DNA of 64,000 nt from Mesostigma viride (taxonomy: Eukaryota; Streptophyta; Mesostigmatophyceae; Mesostigmatales; Mesostigmataceae): NCBI GenBank assembly GCA_009746045.1, contig RPFO01000080.1, forward strand, positions 2,179,315 through 2,243,314. Reading direction: 5' to 3'. The notes below the pieces were generated by a model that ran no database searches, had not been told where the DNA came from, and worked only from the letters and a program-made list of their open reading frames with translations. Position numbers and translations under genes: made by a program. The number at the start of each line of letters is the position of its first letter. Position 1 is the first letter of the stretch. Of the stretch, positions 41,036 to 54,300 are shown one piece after another.

Positions 41036-42871
41036 GGGGTCACTCACGCAGTTGCTGGTTGAAGTCATTATAAATATAATATAAATTATATAACTCACAT
41101 ATTTCGCTCGATCTGTGCACATTCAATATTTGCTGAATTAGCTTTTGTGTAAATATTCTTCAATCTCCTGCTCTGCTCAGTATCGTTACTCTAGTAAACT
41201 ATATACAGCCGCAGTTTGTTGTGGAATCAATATGGTTTTTTATATCATAGTTTTTAACTATCATGGTGACTTTCTATAACATTGGTTTTTCTTCATACTT
41301 GAACAATGATGCCCATTTTGCCTCGCCGTCGATTGACGTGCCACCTTGCAGCACCAACCCGCACGCGCTCGTGTGTGGTGGCGCGTCTCCCGCAGCGAGT
41401 CCGGATGGCTCATCTTCACGGCTGCCGCCGCAATGGTTCTGCCTTTCCTGGAGCTGCTCACTTTCATCAAGAAACGCCAGGGGGGCCACATGAGCTCGGA
41501 AGGAGACTCTGAGTCGTGCTCTCCCGGCAGCGCTTCGACGTCGTCTTGTGACTCGGACATCACTTGCAAGGCGATCAAGGCTGCAGAGACCAAGCTACAT
41601 GACTTTTTTCATAGCGCAGCCAGTGGGCAGCTTGACTTGTCTGGCAGCGTTCGCCTTGGCATCGTTACTTCTGTCGTCGATCTTGATGCCAGAGCCAAAA
41701 CTAGCATCGCCAGCATCAAGGGTATCGACTATTCGGGCAAGGTCAAGGACATTGAGATCGCGTACAAATATGACACTGCCACCATTGCGGCCATGAACTC
41801 GGATGTCCTGCAGGGTCAGTCAAGTTTCTTGAGCAGGGTCAGGCGGACGGCCCTTGCCGTTGCCGCGTTCTTTGCTGATTTCCCCAACCGTGCACGTACC
41901 CAGGCTGGCGAAGCGAGCCTGGCGGAAAGTCGTCCCTCACATGAGCTGGACGGCGCTCATTTTCTTCACGCTCTTCCTGCTGTGGAACATCCTCTGCCTC
42001 GCGCTCCCGATGCATTACCGCAACCCGGCGTCGTACAAAACCCCCGCGTTCATCCGCTATTTCCGGCAGGTGAGCCTGAGTCATTGCCGAATGGGTGATT
42101 ATACTGTAGGCTGCTTGGCAACAGGCAATATAAAGCAAGTGGCCAATCATTGAGGCAGCCAATTCATTAAGATATATTAGAACTAACAATAGTAACTGGT
42201 TGCATCTCTTTTTAGTACTTGTCAGATCTATTTTACATCAAGGTATAATATGCTATAAAGGCACAGCCGTCATGAGTCCAGGCTGCCAGCCGGCATTCCG
42301 GTTAACTGCATGCGCGCATGCACCTAAGCGATCTCACGGGCGGCGGTGACGGTGCGGATATATATCCACTCGATCCTGGCCTCGTTTGCATCCCGTCCGG
42401 GCAATTAATCCCGTCCCCCAACTGGCTGCATGACTTTGCAGGCGCACCCAGGGTACGAGTCGTCCCTGGCGGCCGGGCGCACCTACGGCGTGGGGCAGGA
42501 GGCCACCTGGCCGCTCATGTATACATACGCAGTCGCTCTGCTCCCCGTGAGCCGCACGTCCCCGCTGCTGGCGTGCGTGGGTGTCTCGTACGAAGAAACC
42601 CTCCGCTTCCACAAGTTTTGCGGCTGGCTCGCCTTCTTCTGGTTGTTCGTCCACGCAACCTTCACGACATTTCCCACGTTCACGATCGGGTTGGACCGCT
42701 ATGTGGCACAGGCCTGGACGCCGGAGATCGCGGTCGGTGAGTGGGTGTTTGCGGGCCAGATCGCTTGCATCCTGCAGATCATCATGGTGGTGTTCGCGTT
42801 CAAGTACTTCCGGTACGAGTGCTTGGACAATTATTGACGCTACTAGAGCATATCCATAACTCAGAGTCTCA

Positions 42872-42897
42872 TACTACAGTACACGTGTACTGTAGTA
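42872..42897. repeat. Perfect 26-bp palindrome
   Basis: TACTACAGTACAC joined to its reverse complement with no spacer. It lies in the intron just after exon 42442-42812 of the ferric reductase gene. A cruciform-capable site or MITE relic. Confidence 0.9.
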
Positions 42898-44835
42898 CAC
42901 TGTATAATGTCTGCATATTTTTCGAAAAATTTGTGACTATCACTTTTATTATGTATTTACTCGATCTGACACACATGAAGCGTCATGATGGTATCCGAGC
43001 TCGGAGCATTTTATTCTGCCGTATATATAAATTCTGGTTTATTAAATATTTATCATGGCGTATTGTGTCCATCTAACGCCGGGTGGCAGCGATGAGAGAC
43101 TGTAGAATTCGTGTGTGCGTGCCATGGTTTTTCAAGTTAGCCAGAGCCTTAATACTATTTTAGTTGGCATGCTAAGCTTCATGCCTTTGACTGGGTTTTA
43201 TCCTATAGAGCTGATCGCCAGCCTTAACTACTTGCCTTCATCGTGAGGACCGACAAGAGCAACAGCCGCCACCCACTGAGCGACTCGCAGGGCGCCGCCT
43301 GCAGGGCAAGGCGTTTTGTGCCGCTGGCAGCGCGCAGTCATGGGTCATTGAATAATTTTGTCTTTGGGTTCCCCGGGCTGTACTTTCAGTAATAAACCTA
43401 CAGTACCCTAGAACCTTAGAACCTACAGTCAACCTTGGCTTCTATATCTAACACAGTCTGGTCCACTGCATGGTCGTTGATTTCCCTGTCTTATCATTAC
43501 CTCTCTGTTAATTTGAACGCGCAGCGAGCGCTTCTACTGGCTTTTCCGCGCCACCCACTGCCTCTACATCCCCATCTTCATGGCGTCCGTGGCCCACAAG
43601 CCAGTCACTTTCTGGTATTGTGAGTACATTATTATATTTGCAGAATTAATATAGATAATATCTGACAGCTTAGTACTAATTTCATTCATCAGTGGATTGG
43701 TACGACTTTCTCATTGTTTTTCCTGCATGTTTGCACTTAACCTGACGTTCTGACACGTTTTGGCAGTCTGGGTGAGTTTATATGCATGCTAGTAGCTGCT
43801 GAGCGTATGCATGCATCTGGCTGACACATTGGATATAGGACTTAACATGGAAAACAGCTGCACTACCAGCCACTTACTCTAGAGTTTCTTCTAATCCGAT
43901 GGACCGGGCAACCAGAATTCATTCCGTATGGATGGGAGTCTTAGTAGGGTCGCTGGTACGTTAGTGTAATTACATATCGAGCAGTCTTGAGCCACGGTCA
44001 TTGACGCGCATGTCTCAGCAATTAATGCGACGCCTAAGTGCTGTAATGATGACAGCTATAGCGCAGTGCACTAATATTGTGACTCCTAGCAATTCTAGCA
44101 TCAGGACCACTGAAATTTAGTAATCTATTATCAGCCTTTCATCTCTGCTTGCATCGGTCTGACGGCAAGTACGCTGTAGTCTAAGCATCTCGTCTGCATG
44201 CCGACAGTCTCCCTGCCGCGCCGAGCCCCGCCCCCGCCCCGGCGCACGTCTTTGTGTATCTCTCTTCTCACATCCCCCATGCATGCATGTTCCACCCTAT
44301 ACGCCAATGGCATGATGCATAGGAAGCTCAACAGATCCAAACAGGCAACTGGGGTCATCCTGACTTGGCACGTAGACTCCCGCACTCCAGCATTCGCAAC
44401 AAACCAGTAGTGCCAGTCTGTACAACACCGTGACTCCCATTGTTCAATGAACCTAACTGAATATATCGAGTCAGACTGATTGACTGCATCTATTGACCGC
44501 ACATTTGTTACTTGAACCACCCCCATGTTCCTCAATCCGGCCCCCCCCTCCCCCATGCAGTCCAACTGGGCATGATTCTCATCATGGCGGCCGCCGCCGC
44601 GCCCATGTCCCACAAGATCACCGCCACCAAGGCCACGCTGTACCCGACCACCAGCGCAATGTCCAGCCGGAGAAGACGACGATTGTGCACACGAGGGGGG
44701 CGTTCCCCCCGGGCGCATCTGCGGCGCTCAAGGTCCCTGGCCGGTTTTTCTACGTGCAGATCCCCAGGGTGTCCTTCCTCGAGTGGCACCCAATGAGCGT
44801 GGTGCATGCGGACGACGAGGGCAACGTCACGTTCG

Positions 44836-46230
44836 GTGAGTAGGCATAAACACGAAGTGATTGCACGCGGTCATAGGAACAGTCGGTGCATGGGGTACCT
44901 AGTACTGTGGTAGGAGATGACCGATCCAGTATGAGCATGCATGCCGAATGGAATCATGTTTCATATAATCATAGTAGTATTGTCAGAGCTTCAATGGCTA
45001 ATCCATGCATGGAATTAGTCAGTATTGAACATGTTGGAAGCACGCAGATGACAAGGGGCGGGGGTGCAGTTATGTCAATGATGTCTGTTGTTGAGCAGGA
45101 ACATATTCGTCATTGTATAGCGCAATAATCGTAGGCATTGACAATTGACCATAGGTTGACATTTTCTGAGCTATCTGCTCATTTTATAGTTATGTTGCGG
45201 CGGGCTCAAAGGGGGCCGATCTGCCGCCTGTAGCGTAGCTCTACCGTACGTCACCTACACCATGTTAGGTGCTTGTTGTTACTTAGGACTAGAGAGAGAA
45301 AAGGGACCGGCGGTGCGCCGGTACTAGTGCCTACTGGCAACCGTGCCCGCCCTTGATTGAGGGGGGCGCGGCGCCTTGAGACATGTGCTTTGTTTTCCAT
45401 TTTCACACCGTACTTAGAGTGGTGTGGTGAACGTAGGGAGGCCTTTTTGCGCCGGGAGACCGTAGCGGCCACACGGGGGCGGGAAGGGGGGCATCATCAT
45501 GCCAACAAGAGCCCAGCATTCCAAGTGGTTGCGTTCCTACCACCAGGGCTGGAAACGGCCTGGGTGGCCAGAGATGGTGATGTGGGACAAGATTGGACCA
45601 AGGGGGCATGTGCTGGGCCCCAGCATGGTGAACTGGCCTAACTTGACAATGACTTGTACAATGATTTTGAGGGTGTGGCTAGGCTCAACTGTTAAAGCCT
45701 GCACACACTTATTGTAATAAACTTGTTTCTCTGGTAGGAAGGCACTCCAATGGACCTTAGCTTCAGCACCTATCGGATAATGTTTGAGCATGCATGCAGC
45801 GCAGAGATTTAGGGGGTTACTGAAAACGTAAGTGTAGGGTGCCGGGTTGAAACATAAGTAAGTTCTTGTGTCTGTCACGCCACAGCATAGATCAAGGCTG
45901 GCACTTATTGATTGATCGACCGTTGAGTATCTCAGCAATAACACGCAGAATCATACACGCACTAAACATATTACTACTGTCCTAGCCGTCAATCTTTCCT
46001 AGTCTTGAAGCGCTCATTTTAAGCGGCTCATGTGACTGCAAAGCACCATGCCAGGTTATAATTGCTAGTTGGGAGCCACTCTATTTTATCCATGGTCGAT
46101 CATGAAGGCGCTATGACAGCATTCGTGATCCGACGTATCACTTCTGACACCCCGCAACCGACTGTGCCGGATTCCACAATTGCTATATATAATTTTTTTT
46201 TTTTAACTTGTGTATTTGACCAAATTAACG
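44836..46230 (+). other. Long intron of the ferric reductase gene, no further gene recognised
   Basis: A GC-rich patch at about 45200-45500 (GGACCGGCGGTGCGCCGGTA, GGGGGGCGCGGCGCC) stands out from AT-rich surroundings and could be an inserted element end. No domain is visible in its frames. Confidence 0.4.
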
Positions 46231-48869
46231 GTATCAAGACGTACGGCAAGTGGACCAGCGACCTCCACGACCTCGCCAGCGAGGCGCCCGGCATGCGCGC
46301 CCGCGTGCGGCTTGAGGGGCCCTACGGGTACGACTGGGCGGGCCGGGTCGCCAAGCACCGCCTGCTCGCAGGGACACGCCAACCGGGGGGCCACCGTGTC
46401 GTCTTCATTGCGGGGGGTGTCGGGATCAGCCCCTTTGCGTCAGCATTCGCGGATCTGCTCGCCACCTGTCCCTCCGCGTGCTCCTCCCTGTTTGTTCTCT
46501 GGAGCGCTCGCGACGAGGAGGTGCTGGCCATGTATCTGCCGCAGTGCTGGGGCGAGCGGCCGCAGCGGGCGCCCACATCACCGTCCACAACAGTGCACTC
46601 TCGGAAGACCAGATCATGACCTCGGACGCGGATGGGCTGGTCCCGGTGTACTTGGGCCCGACGCCGATTTGCCCACTCCCGACCGCGGGGGCGGGGGCCA
46701 GCATCTCGTCAGAGGAGTCTGGGTCAATGGGAGAGATCAGCGTCCGGTCGAGCAACGAGGCCAGAGAATCCAGCCTGATCGGAAAGACTGGGGAATCATG
46801 CCTCGGATCGTGGTGATATGTATACCGCCGCTGTCTCTGGGCGCTCCCTCGATCAAGTCTTTCCCTAGCTTGGCACTTGGCGGGTCACAGGATGCCTCGG
46901 CCTTGCTGGCAGCAGCCGCTGCATCGAACTCTGATGACAGCGTCTCTGTAGCTGCCGCCCCGAGGACCCAGGCGGACCCACTTGGCAGGGGCCGTGTGGC
47001 GACGAGCTATTATCCAGGGCAGGTCATGGCTGAGGATAGGGCCGCTGTGCCATGGCGCAGTATCGCTCGGCCGATGCCTTGGACGCCAATGCCATGAATG
47101 CCAGTGATTTGCAGGTGGACTTGAACATTAATGCTGACGCCTCCGCCTGTCTGTGGCACGGTGGACGGAAACGACAACTCCACCCTGGATGCAGGGAAGA
47201 GATCCACCTTGTCCCTGGGTGCCCTCAGCCTGGCCCGTATGCGTGGTTCCATGCGTGATCTATTCGCCAGGCTGACCCGAGGGGCGCGCATGGCCCTGGA
47301 ACCCTGCATCCCCCATGTGGGGCTGGTTCACCAGTCTCATTTTGGTCTTTGCTTCCCTCGTGGGCACTCAGCCATGTGGGGTTCATCGCAAGCCGGGCTG
47401 CGTGCGTGTCGTCAAGGGCTGACATTTCGGACGTTCCATTTCACGTTGCGGCCGCGTACAACGCGACCGTGCTGGCCAAATATGCGCTTCTGAACAATGG
47501 CACCGCGCCCAGGGGGGGCTGGCCCAAGGGCCAGAGCCAGTTTGGCGCCATGCGGGTACGTATAGTCCCTCGTTTCATGCAGCTGTCCGCCGGTCAGATG
47601 TGTTGTGTTACTTGCCTGCAATTAGATAGCTGGCTGCAGTTTTCTTTTGTTCAGTCTGAGCTTCGTTTCCGAATATAGGGCATGCAGTTTCTGATGGTGG
47701 CAGTTGCTAATGCCACTGCATGGGCCAAATAATTCAAATATATGGGGTGAAGGGCCGGGTGAAACGTAACAGCTGGGTGGGAGACTTCTTGACGATGATG
47801 GAGGCCATGCATGTGCATGCATGAGGCCATGAGCGTGCCGGCCATGATTGTTCTAGACACTTATCATGTTTCCTTGTTTTGCATCAGGTGGGGGCGCAGC
47901 TGTTGCGATGCAGGATGGATGGGAGGGAAACACTGGTCAAATTGGGAGTCTGATGTATAGCTTTTCAGGTGCGTGCAGATGAGTAATAGGCAAGAGAGTG
48001 TTTGCAGCTCGTGCATCATTGCTTACTGCACTAGCTGGCTGTTGGATGCGTGACTCTGATATCCTGCAGTTAGTAGATGCTTGTTATAGATGTTAAGCAC
48101 TATCAAGATTCACAGGAAGATGGACGGTCTGAAGCACTCAGTTTTGTTTTTTCTGGTTTGGTCAAATAATGCTTACAACTAGCCCATCCATGCGCTTTGC
48201 TTCTGGATCGGGCCGTATCTATGGAACGTGTTTGGCAATGTACAGCCCTACGAGACATACTACTTTGGCCACATGGAGCTTCAGATGCGCTGCGAGCCTG
48301 GCCCCAAAGTGGGCCAATCCGACCCCAAGTGGTTGTACGGTCAGCCCCTTCCCTGCCGCAGCCGTAACCAGGCGATGCTGTGCCCGGGCATCATGGCCCC
48401 GCTCCTCTCCTACGCTTTCAGCTTCCTGCTTGCGCTGGCGGCTGGGATTGTGTTTTACTACATCCGCGCCCGCGCGACGCGATCCACTTGGACGTCATCG
48501 AGCACCGCCGCACTCAATGCCCAGTCCCAGCAAGCCGCCCCCGCCGCGTCCATGAACCGGGCGTTCACGCGTAGAAAGAGCTTTGCCACGCAGCTCAGCC
48601 GGGCCGACAAGCCCCAGCTGTACGCGGCCATTGAGGCGGGTCACGAGGGCGGTGGCGTCCACGTCACCATCCAGGGGGGCAGGCCCAATATCGCCAAGTA
48701 TTTGGAGGTGATCGTCGCGGATTCAAACCTGAAAAAGTCGGCGGTCGTGGACGTGTATGCTTGCGGCAGTGAGAAGATGTCCGACAGCTGCCACCTGGCG
48801 TACAAGGAGAAGGTCAAGTCAATCAGCCGGTCGACCTCGTTCCTCCCGTTGCGCTATGCCATCGGGTAA

Positions 48870-49771
48870 ATTCCCACAGTGTTACATGACTACTACACAT
48901 GCATGACCGTGGGAGTGCGTACCCCTCCCAAGGTACGATAACGACGCTTCCGGAGTGAGGGGGGGGCCTGGGTTTAATTGGGATATCAAGTTTTCCAACA
49001 AAGGTAGCTTCGTGAGACATTACTACTTGTCTCCAACGGGAGGACATATGGATAGCATTAATCTGATGCTCACTTCAATAAAGAGGAGTAGAGAGTGTGT
49101 GACCACGGCACTCTATCAGGATCGCCCAACTGTTGATCGATCATGTTTGGTTAAGCATGTGTGTTGGGCATGGTTTACAGGCAGCACTCTGCACACCCTG
49201 ATATACACTATCCCATTTTGATATGATGGCACAGCCTTGGCCAGCTGTGTGTCAGGGTTGTTCCTTTAGGGGGGGACTCTGTGTGTTTCACAATTTCGGT
49301 GCCCGGACCTACTGTATCGGGCTTTTTTGCATTCAGGGATTCATTCAAGCTAGCTGTGTTATCATATAGTGGTCCATTTGTTGCGTCTTAGTTAGATTGA
49401 CTGCGTTAATTTGGCGGTACTAGCCTGATCGGTACTAGTGGTACTAGCGTTTGGGGTCTAGCCTGATCGCGGATCAGGCTAGAGATTTTGATATCATTAA
49501 TTAATTAATTAATTAATAGACACGTGACTGCGTCACGTGAGCATAAGTCCTCAGTGGGAGTGGAACATGGGATGGAATGGATGATATCATAGGGATCAAG
49601 TAATTAATTAATTAATTGATTGATTAATTAATTAGACTCGTGCTCCCGTTGGGGAGTCACGGAGCATTAACCCCGATGGATGGATGGGTGGGTGCAAACA
49701 GTCCTACCGGTCTAAGCTATCTACGTCAGCTACCTACGAAATCTATCTAACAGCATTACTAACTACAACAT
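48870..49771. other. Intergenic, AT-rich with palindromes
   Basis: TCTAGCCTGATC-GCG-GATCAGGCTAGA (49457-49483), CACGTGAC-TGC-GTCACGTG (near 49521) and repeated TAATTAAT runs lie just outside the retrotransposon fragment. No gene was seen. Confidence 0.6.
49636..49658 (+). repeat. ACTCGTGCTCCCGTTGGGGAG-type repeat, left copy
   Basis: The 23-bp string (core stem CTCCC-GTTG-GGGAG) also occurs at 50574-50596 in the same orientation, on the other side of the retrotransposon fragment. It occurs once more, inverted, at about 28982-29004 inside the TIR element. All copies are next to AATTAATTA-type sequence. Confidence 0.85.
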
Positions 49772-50550
49772 CTATCTATACAGCCCTGGCGTGCCTCCCA
49801 CGGGCTTGCACACGCGGGCGTTCCCCACAGGGGGGGGCTCGTTGTCCTCTATGACCTGGGCCCACTTGGCCTTGTCCATCATCTTCTTCCAAATCACGGA
49901 GAGGCCTAGGCCCCCCATGTCCTCTACTAGCTCTTCTCTGAAGGTGCGGGCCTTGCGGCATCTAACATTAGGGGGCCCGGCCCACGTCAGGAGGTGCCGG
50001 CCAGGCTTAGCTGGTCGCAGTCCTGCGGGGGGGCCACGTGAGGTGTCTACCTGGTTGGTGCGAGCTAGGTGCCCTACGAGCTGCAGGCGCCGCTGCTTAA
50101 TGGTGCTGGTGATATATGGCATGCCCTGGTACAGGTCCTCATTGCGGACATGAGCAGCATATCCTACTCTGAAAATGGAACGCAGCATGTTGGTGACCGC
50201 GCCGTCCAGCTTGCGGGCCAGGTCGGCGGTGAGGGTCCACGTCTCGGCCCCATCATACGTGAGAACAGGAAGGACGAGGACCTTGAACAGGTCCTGTTTC
50301 TCGATCTTGCCCAGGGGCTTGCGCCACAGGGCCCGGTACTGGCGTAAAGCGTGCCAGGCGAGGGAGATGCGGTGGTGCACATCAACCTCGCAGCTGGGGA
50401 GCAGGCTGCCCAGCAGCTTGACGCGGTCCCGATACAGGACTCGAGAGCCGTCGAGGAGATAGAGGGGTGGCGCGGTGAGTGGGTGAGCCCAACCGCCAGG
50501 GCCTCTGTCTTCTTGCTGACCTCAAGCCCCACTGCACGGAATGAATTCAT
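49772..50550 (-). mobile_element. Non-LTR retrotransposon fragment (RT downstream region), frameshifted
   Basis: On the minus strand the frame from about 50540 gives GLEVSKKTEALAVG, then after a shift near 50465 the protein sense continues as LYLLDGSRVLYRDRVKLLGS, HHRISLAWHALRQYRALW, LPVLTYDGAETWTLTADL, NMLRSIFRVGYAAHVRNEDLY and RRLQLVGHLARTN. The Y-G/D-x-E-T-W-T-L-T and R-R-L-x-x-x-G-H-x-x-R motifs are typical of the region C-terminal to the reverse transcriptase in LINE-type elements. It is truncated at both ends. Confidence 0.75.
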
Positions 50551-50573
50551 TAATTACATGTTATATTATATAC

Positions 50574-50596
50574 ACTCGTGCTCCCGTTGGGGAGTC
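50574..50596 (+). repeat. ACTCGTGCTCCCGTTGGGGAG-type repeat, right copy
   Basis: Matches 49636-49658 in sequence and orientation. The two copies bracket the retrotransposon fragment at 49772-50550. Confidence 0.85.
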
Positions 50597-51316
50597 GCAT
50601 GCACTTGATGCTTGTACTGCTACATGGAAGTTACACAGTGATCTACCGGCCACGTGCTTGTGCCTGATTTGGTATACCCAGCGGATGGCATCGCCATTTG
50701 CTAGGCTGGTACTTACAATAAGCAGTGCCATATCCTGGCAATGAGCAGATTTCCTGTTTCTTGTGAAATGTTCGAGCTCGTGAATTAGGACTTGTCGATG
50801 ATTTTAATGAAAATAAGACATGAACTGAACAATCAATAGCTAAAGAATCAATGCCAACATTATTTCCATACACCAAGCAAGGGTCAGTACGTGACACTCA
50901 TTTTCACTGTCATCAGGCAGGTAGTCTTAGCACTAGCTTGACTCGTTGTTATAGACTTGTGCTGGCTGACTACTTGTAAAAAAGTTGCCGTGCCAGTTAA
51001 ACAGGGAGCTTAGCGCAATCACCCTGCTGGCCCGACAACCGCACAACTTGGCCAGCACCTTCTCATGATTGATGCATGCACATAGGCCTTGACGAAGTGT
51101 GCGGGTGAGGTGCTCCATAGTCCACCCTAATTACTTACTGTAACCCGGCTCTATAAGTTCATATGGTAGGGACAAGACATGCAGGATTTGCAGCAAACCT
51201 TTGCAAATATTGTGGGCCACAGCAAGCTTGCCAAGGCTACTGTTCGAACTTAGAATTTACATCAAGCCCGCCTGGCTGTGGACATATCTCCCATGACCAT
51301 GTCATGTGAATCAATT

Positions 51317-54300
51317 TCATCTCTCGCTAAAACCGGGTAACCACCCGGTTGTCTGGCCATAGTCCAATCCATCAAAGTCACCAGTACCCAGCACTGCAGG
51401 GCCGACACCTGGGATTGTCCCATTGGCATCCCAGGTGCTCGTGGGCTCTTCCATCTGCTCCTTGACTTCCTCCATGGGCTCATTGTCCACCTCATTCCCT
51501 CCGTATTGTTGGCCTGCCATGCCCAGTCATGAAACGAACAAGCGCAACAAGTCGGGTAGGTCAGACTAGCAGGAACAACACCACAAGAGGTGGAAAGGGC
51601 CAAGAAACATTGCGACCCCATGCACCCTCCGGCGCTGCGACTCACAAGAAATAAATGAGTGCGCCGATCAAGTAGTGATGGCGCCAATCGGTGTTACTTT
51701 TAAGCAGATGCAGCTCAGGTGCAGTCAATCATCCCTTCCATACTGTGATTCTTATAGTGATCGTCCCCATAATGTTTGGCCCATCAAACATGTAAAGGCC
51801 AAGTTCTCCCTGGCTCGGTGAATGATGATCATTCTACAACCCACAGGTAGGTGCCTCACTGTAGGTTTGTTTTCAAAGCCTCCAAGAGCCACCAAGAGCC
51901 TCCACAAGCCACCAAGAGCAGGGTTGCTAAAACGGAAGTAAAATTATGCGGTGTTGCAAAGTGGTAAAAAATCCTTCAAACATAATAAAGACCTTACAGG
52001 AATTGGCCTCTGACCTTTTACAAAATCGCCATGATAGTAATTCCCACCTCACCAAGTGAGCTCATACCGCAAGGCCATCGTCAACTACTAGGAACTTCCT
52101 AGCGGCAGATTTACTGTAAGCTTATTTCACAAAAAAACACGCGATAAAGCAGTTCATTGAAGCGTAGGTTGACGTTCGCCCAATGCGCTGGTGCAGCAGA
52201 TTTACCAGTCCTTCACCTTCAGACATGAACTAATACTATATAGCAGCACTATCACCCCCTTATTCCACTTCACTTGGGGTCAACTTCACATCGGGTCGAC
52301 TTCACTTGGGCACATGCTATATACAGCAGCGCGCTCACCGTAGGTCTCGCGTCCGATGGGTGGCGGCACCGCGCGGTCATCCGGCCGTTGCCTCACCCAG
52401 AACTTTGTCATGTGGTCGTTGCTGCCGCTGCTCAAGGGGCAAGGCCGCCAGAATAAGCATATGGGGAGTGCAAGCAAGCATGCATAGGGCGAGCGCCACG
52501 GTCATGTGGTACTTGCTGCCACTGCTTGGCATCACAGCATCGTTACGCGTAGATCGACTAGGACAGCGACAACATGCATCAGCAAGCAGGACGAGACCAT
52601 GTGGTCGTTGCTGGCGCTGCTCATGGGGCAGGGCCGCCAGTATTAGCATGCATAAGGCCGCCAGTATAAGCGTGCATAAGGCCGCCAGAATAAGCATGCA
52701 TGCATGCATAAGCCAGAAAAGTGCAACAAGCATACCACTAGCAGATAAAGAAGAACTTGGTTGTTTCTACCGCTTGTCAGGGAAAGGTCGTCGCCAGTAT
52801 AAGCAAAAGGGATTGGAGATAAGCATGTACTACAATTGAGTTTAAATGCAAAGGACTTGGGATCGTAGCTGTCAAAGCTGGGGGCCGTCCCCCAACGCTC
52901 TGCAAGGGTGACCCCCCCACGGAAGTCACTTTGTTGCAGAGTAAGAGCCCCCAGAGGAATACGCCATTGAAGCAAAATATGCCAGCACCATTACACAAGT
53001 CCAAACTAACAAGATCAAACTAACATAACTGATAACATGATGAGTAAGCATACCTAAGACCATGATGAGTAAGCATACCTAAGACCATGATGAGTAAGCA
53101 TACCTAAAAACATGATGAGTAAGAATACCTAAGACCATGATGAGTAAGCATACCTAAGACCATGATGAGTAACCATACCTAAGACCATGATGAGTAACCA
53201 TACCTAAGACCATGATGAGTAACCATACCTAAAAACATGATGAGTAACCATACCTAAAAACATGATGAGTAAGAATAACTAAGACCATGATGAGTAGCAT
53301 GCTTTGAGCCAAGGTCGTAAGCACCGGCTTATGAGCATGAGTACACAAGTGAGCATGCTGTACTAGGCCAAAGCTAGTCGCGAGCACATGCGATAGATAG
53401 TACTGACATGCGTTACAAACACCGGCACATTCAACAACCAACACAGGAAGCCAGCTGGCACTAGAAGGCCCGCCCAGGACGCGGCCCGACGTCATAAACA
53501 TCACTGTGTCCGTAACTAAGCTGTTGAAGCCAGCTGGCACCGCCCACCTGCACAGGATGTGGCCCAACGGGTGGAAGGCGAGGCTCCAAACGCTGCTCTC
53601 ATGTGCGCCAGTCACCTCAACCTGTGGGGTGGGGAAGCTGCCGTAGAAAAGTAACGGCAATAAGGAGGACAAGGAGAAAGTAGAAGAATGAACGGCCACG
53701 AGGAGGACACGGAGAAAAAGCAGAAAAAGGAGGCAGCAGAAGACGGAACGGCCAGAAGGAGGAAGCAGAAGAACCAACAAGATGCAAATTAGGATGGGGT
53801 TGGAGCATGGCGAGTTGCCACATCCAAATAGTGCGCGGGAATGCTTCCACGAAAAAAGGTCTGGTGTGCTACACAGGTCCTTCACCAACGTCTGGTATGC
53901 TGTACAGGTCTTTCACCAACGTCTGGTATGCTGTACAGGTCTTCCACCAACGGCTGGTATGCTGCACAGGTCTTCCACCAACGTCTGGTGTGCTGTACAG
54001 GTCTTTCACCAACGTCTGGTATGCTGTACAGGTCCTTCACCAACGTCTGGCACGCTGTACAGGTCTTTCACCAACGTCTGGTATGCTGTACAGGTCTTTC
54101 ACCAACGTCTGGTGTGCTGCACATGTCTTCTCAAGTGCATAACAAAGCCAAGAGTGAAGGGAGCACCTCATGTGCCAGTCACAGGGACCAAATGATCAAA
54201 CTCCAACAGGGTTTGACTTGTCACTTGTGAAGCCTTGCAAGTAGGCCTTCTGTCGTGATGGCAGCAAAGTCAACAAGGGAGCACGAGCATTCTACCGCAG

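Larger units (their letters stand above)
41351..48869 (+). pseudogene. Ferric reductase / NADPH-oxidase family gene with several frame changes
   Basis: Likely exons: 41351-41814, about 41901-42069, 42442-42812, 43525-43619, 44561-44835, about 46230-47560 and 48183-48869. The heme core is intact: RFHKFCGWLAFFWLFVHA (H-x13-H) and THCLYIPIFMASVAH (H-x12-H), followed by the FAD loop FFYVQIPRVSFLEWHPMSV. The NAD(P) region has VRLEGPYGYDW, VVFIAGGVGISPFASAF and, in the last exon, VDVYACGSEKM. The membrane protein should reduce extracellular Fe(III) or O2 using NADPH, FAD and heme. Frame changes are needed near 44660, 46545, 46795, 47050, 47145 and 47340, where the protein sense continues in another frame (for example RAAAAGAHITVHNSALSE after 46545). 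No acceptor was found for the exon starting near 46230. Either the gene is decaying or this stretch has assembly indels; no such breaks were seen in PAF1, FY or the DUF3755 gene. Confidence 0.75.

Noticed and set aside
43767-43781. Five-base microexon TCTGG in the ferric reductase intron
   Set aside because: Adding it creates an immediate stop in the next exon; direct joining of 43619 to 44561 keeps the frame.
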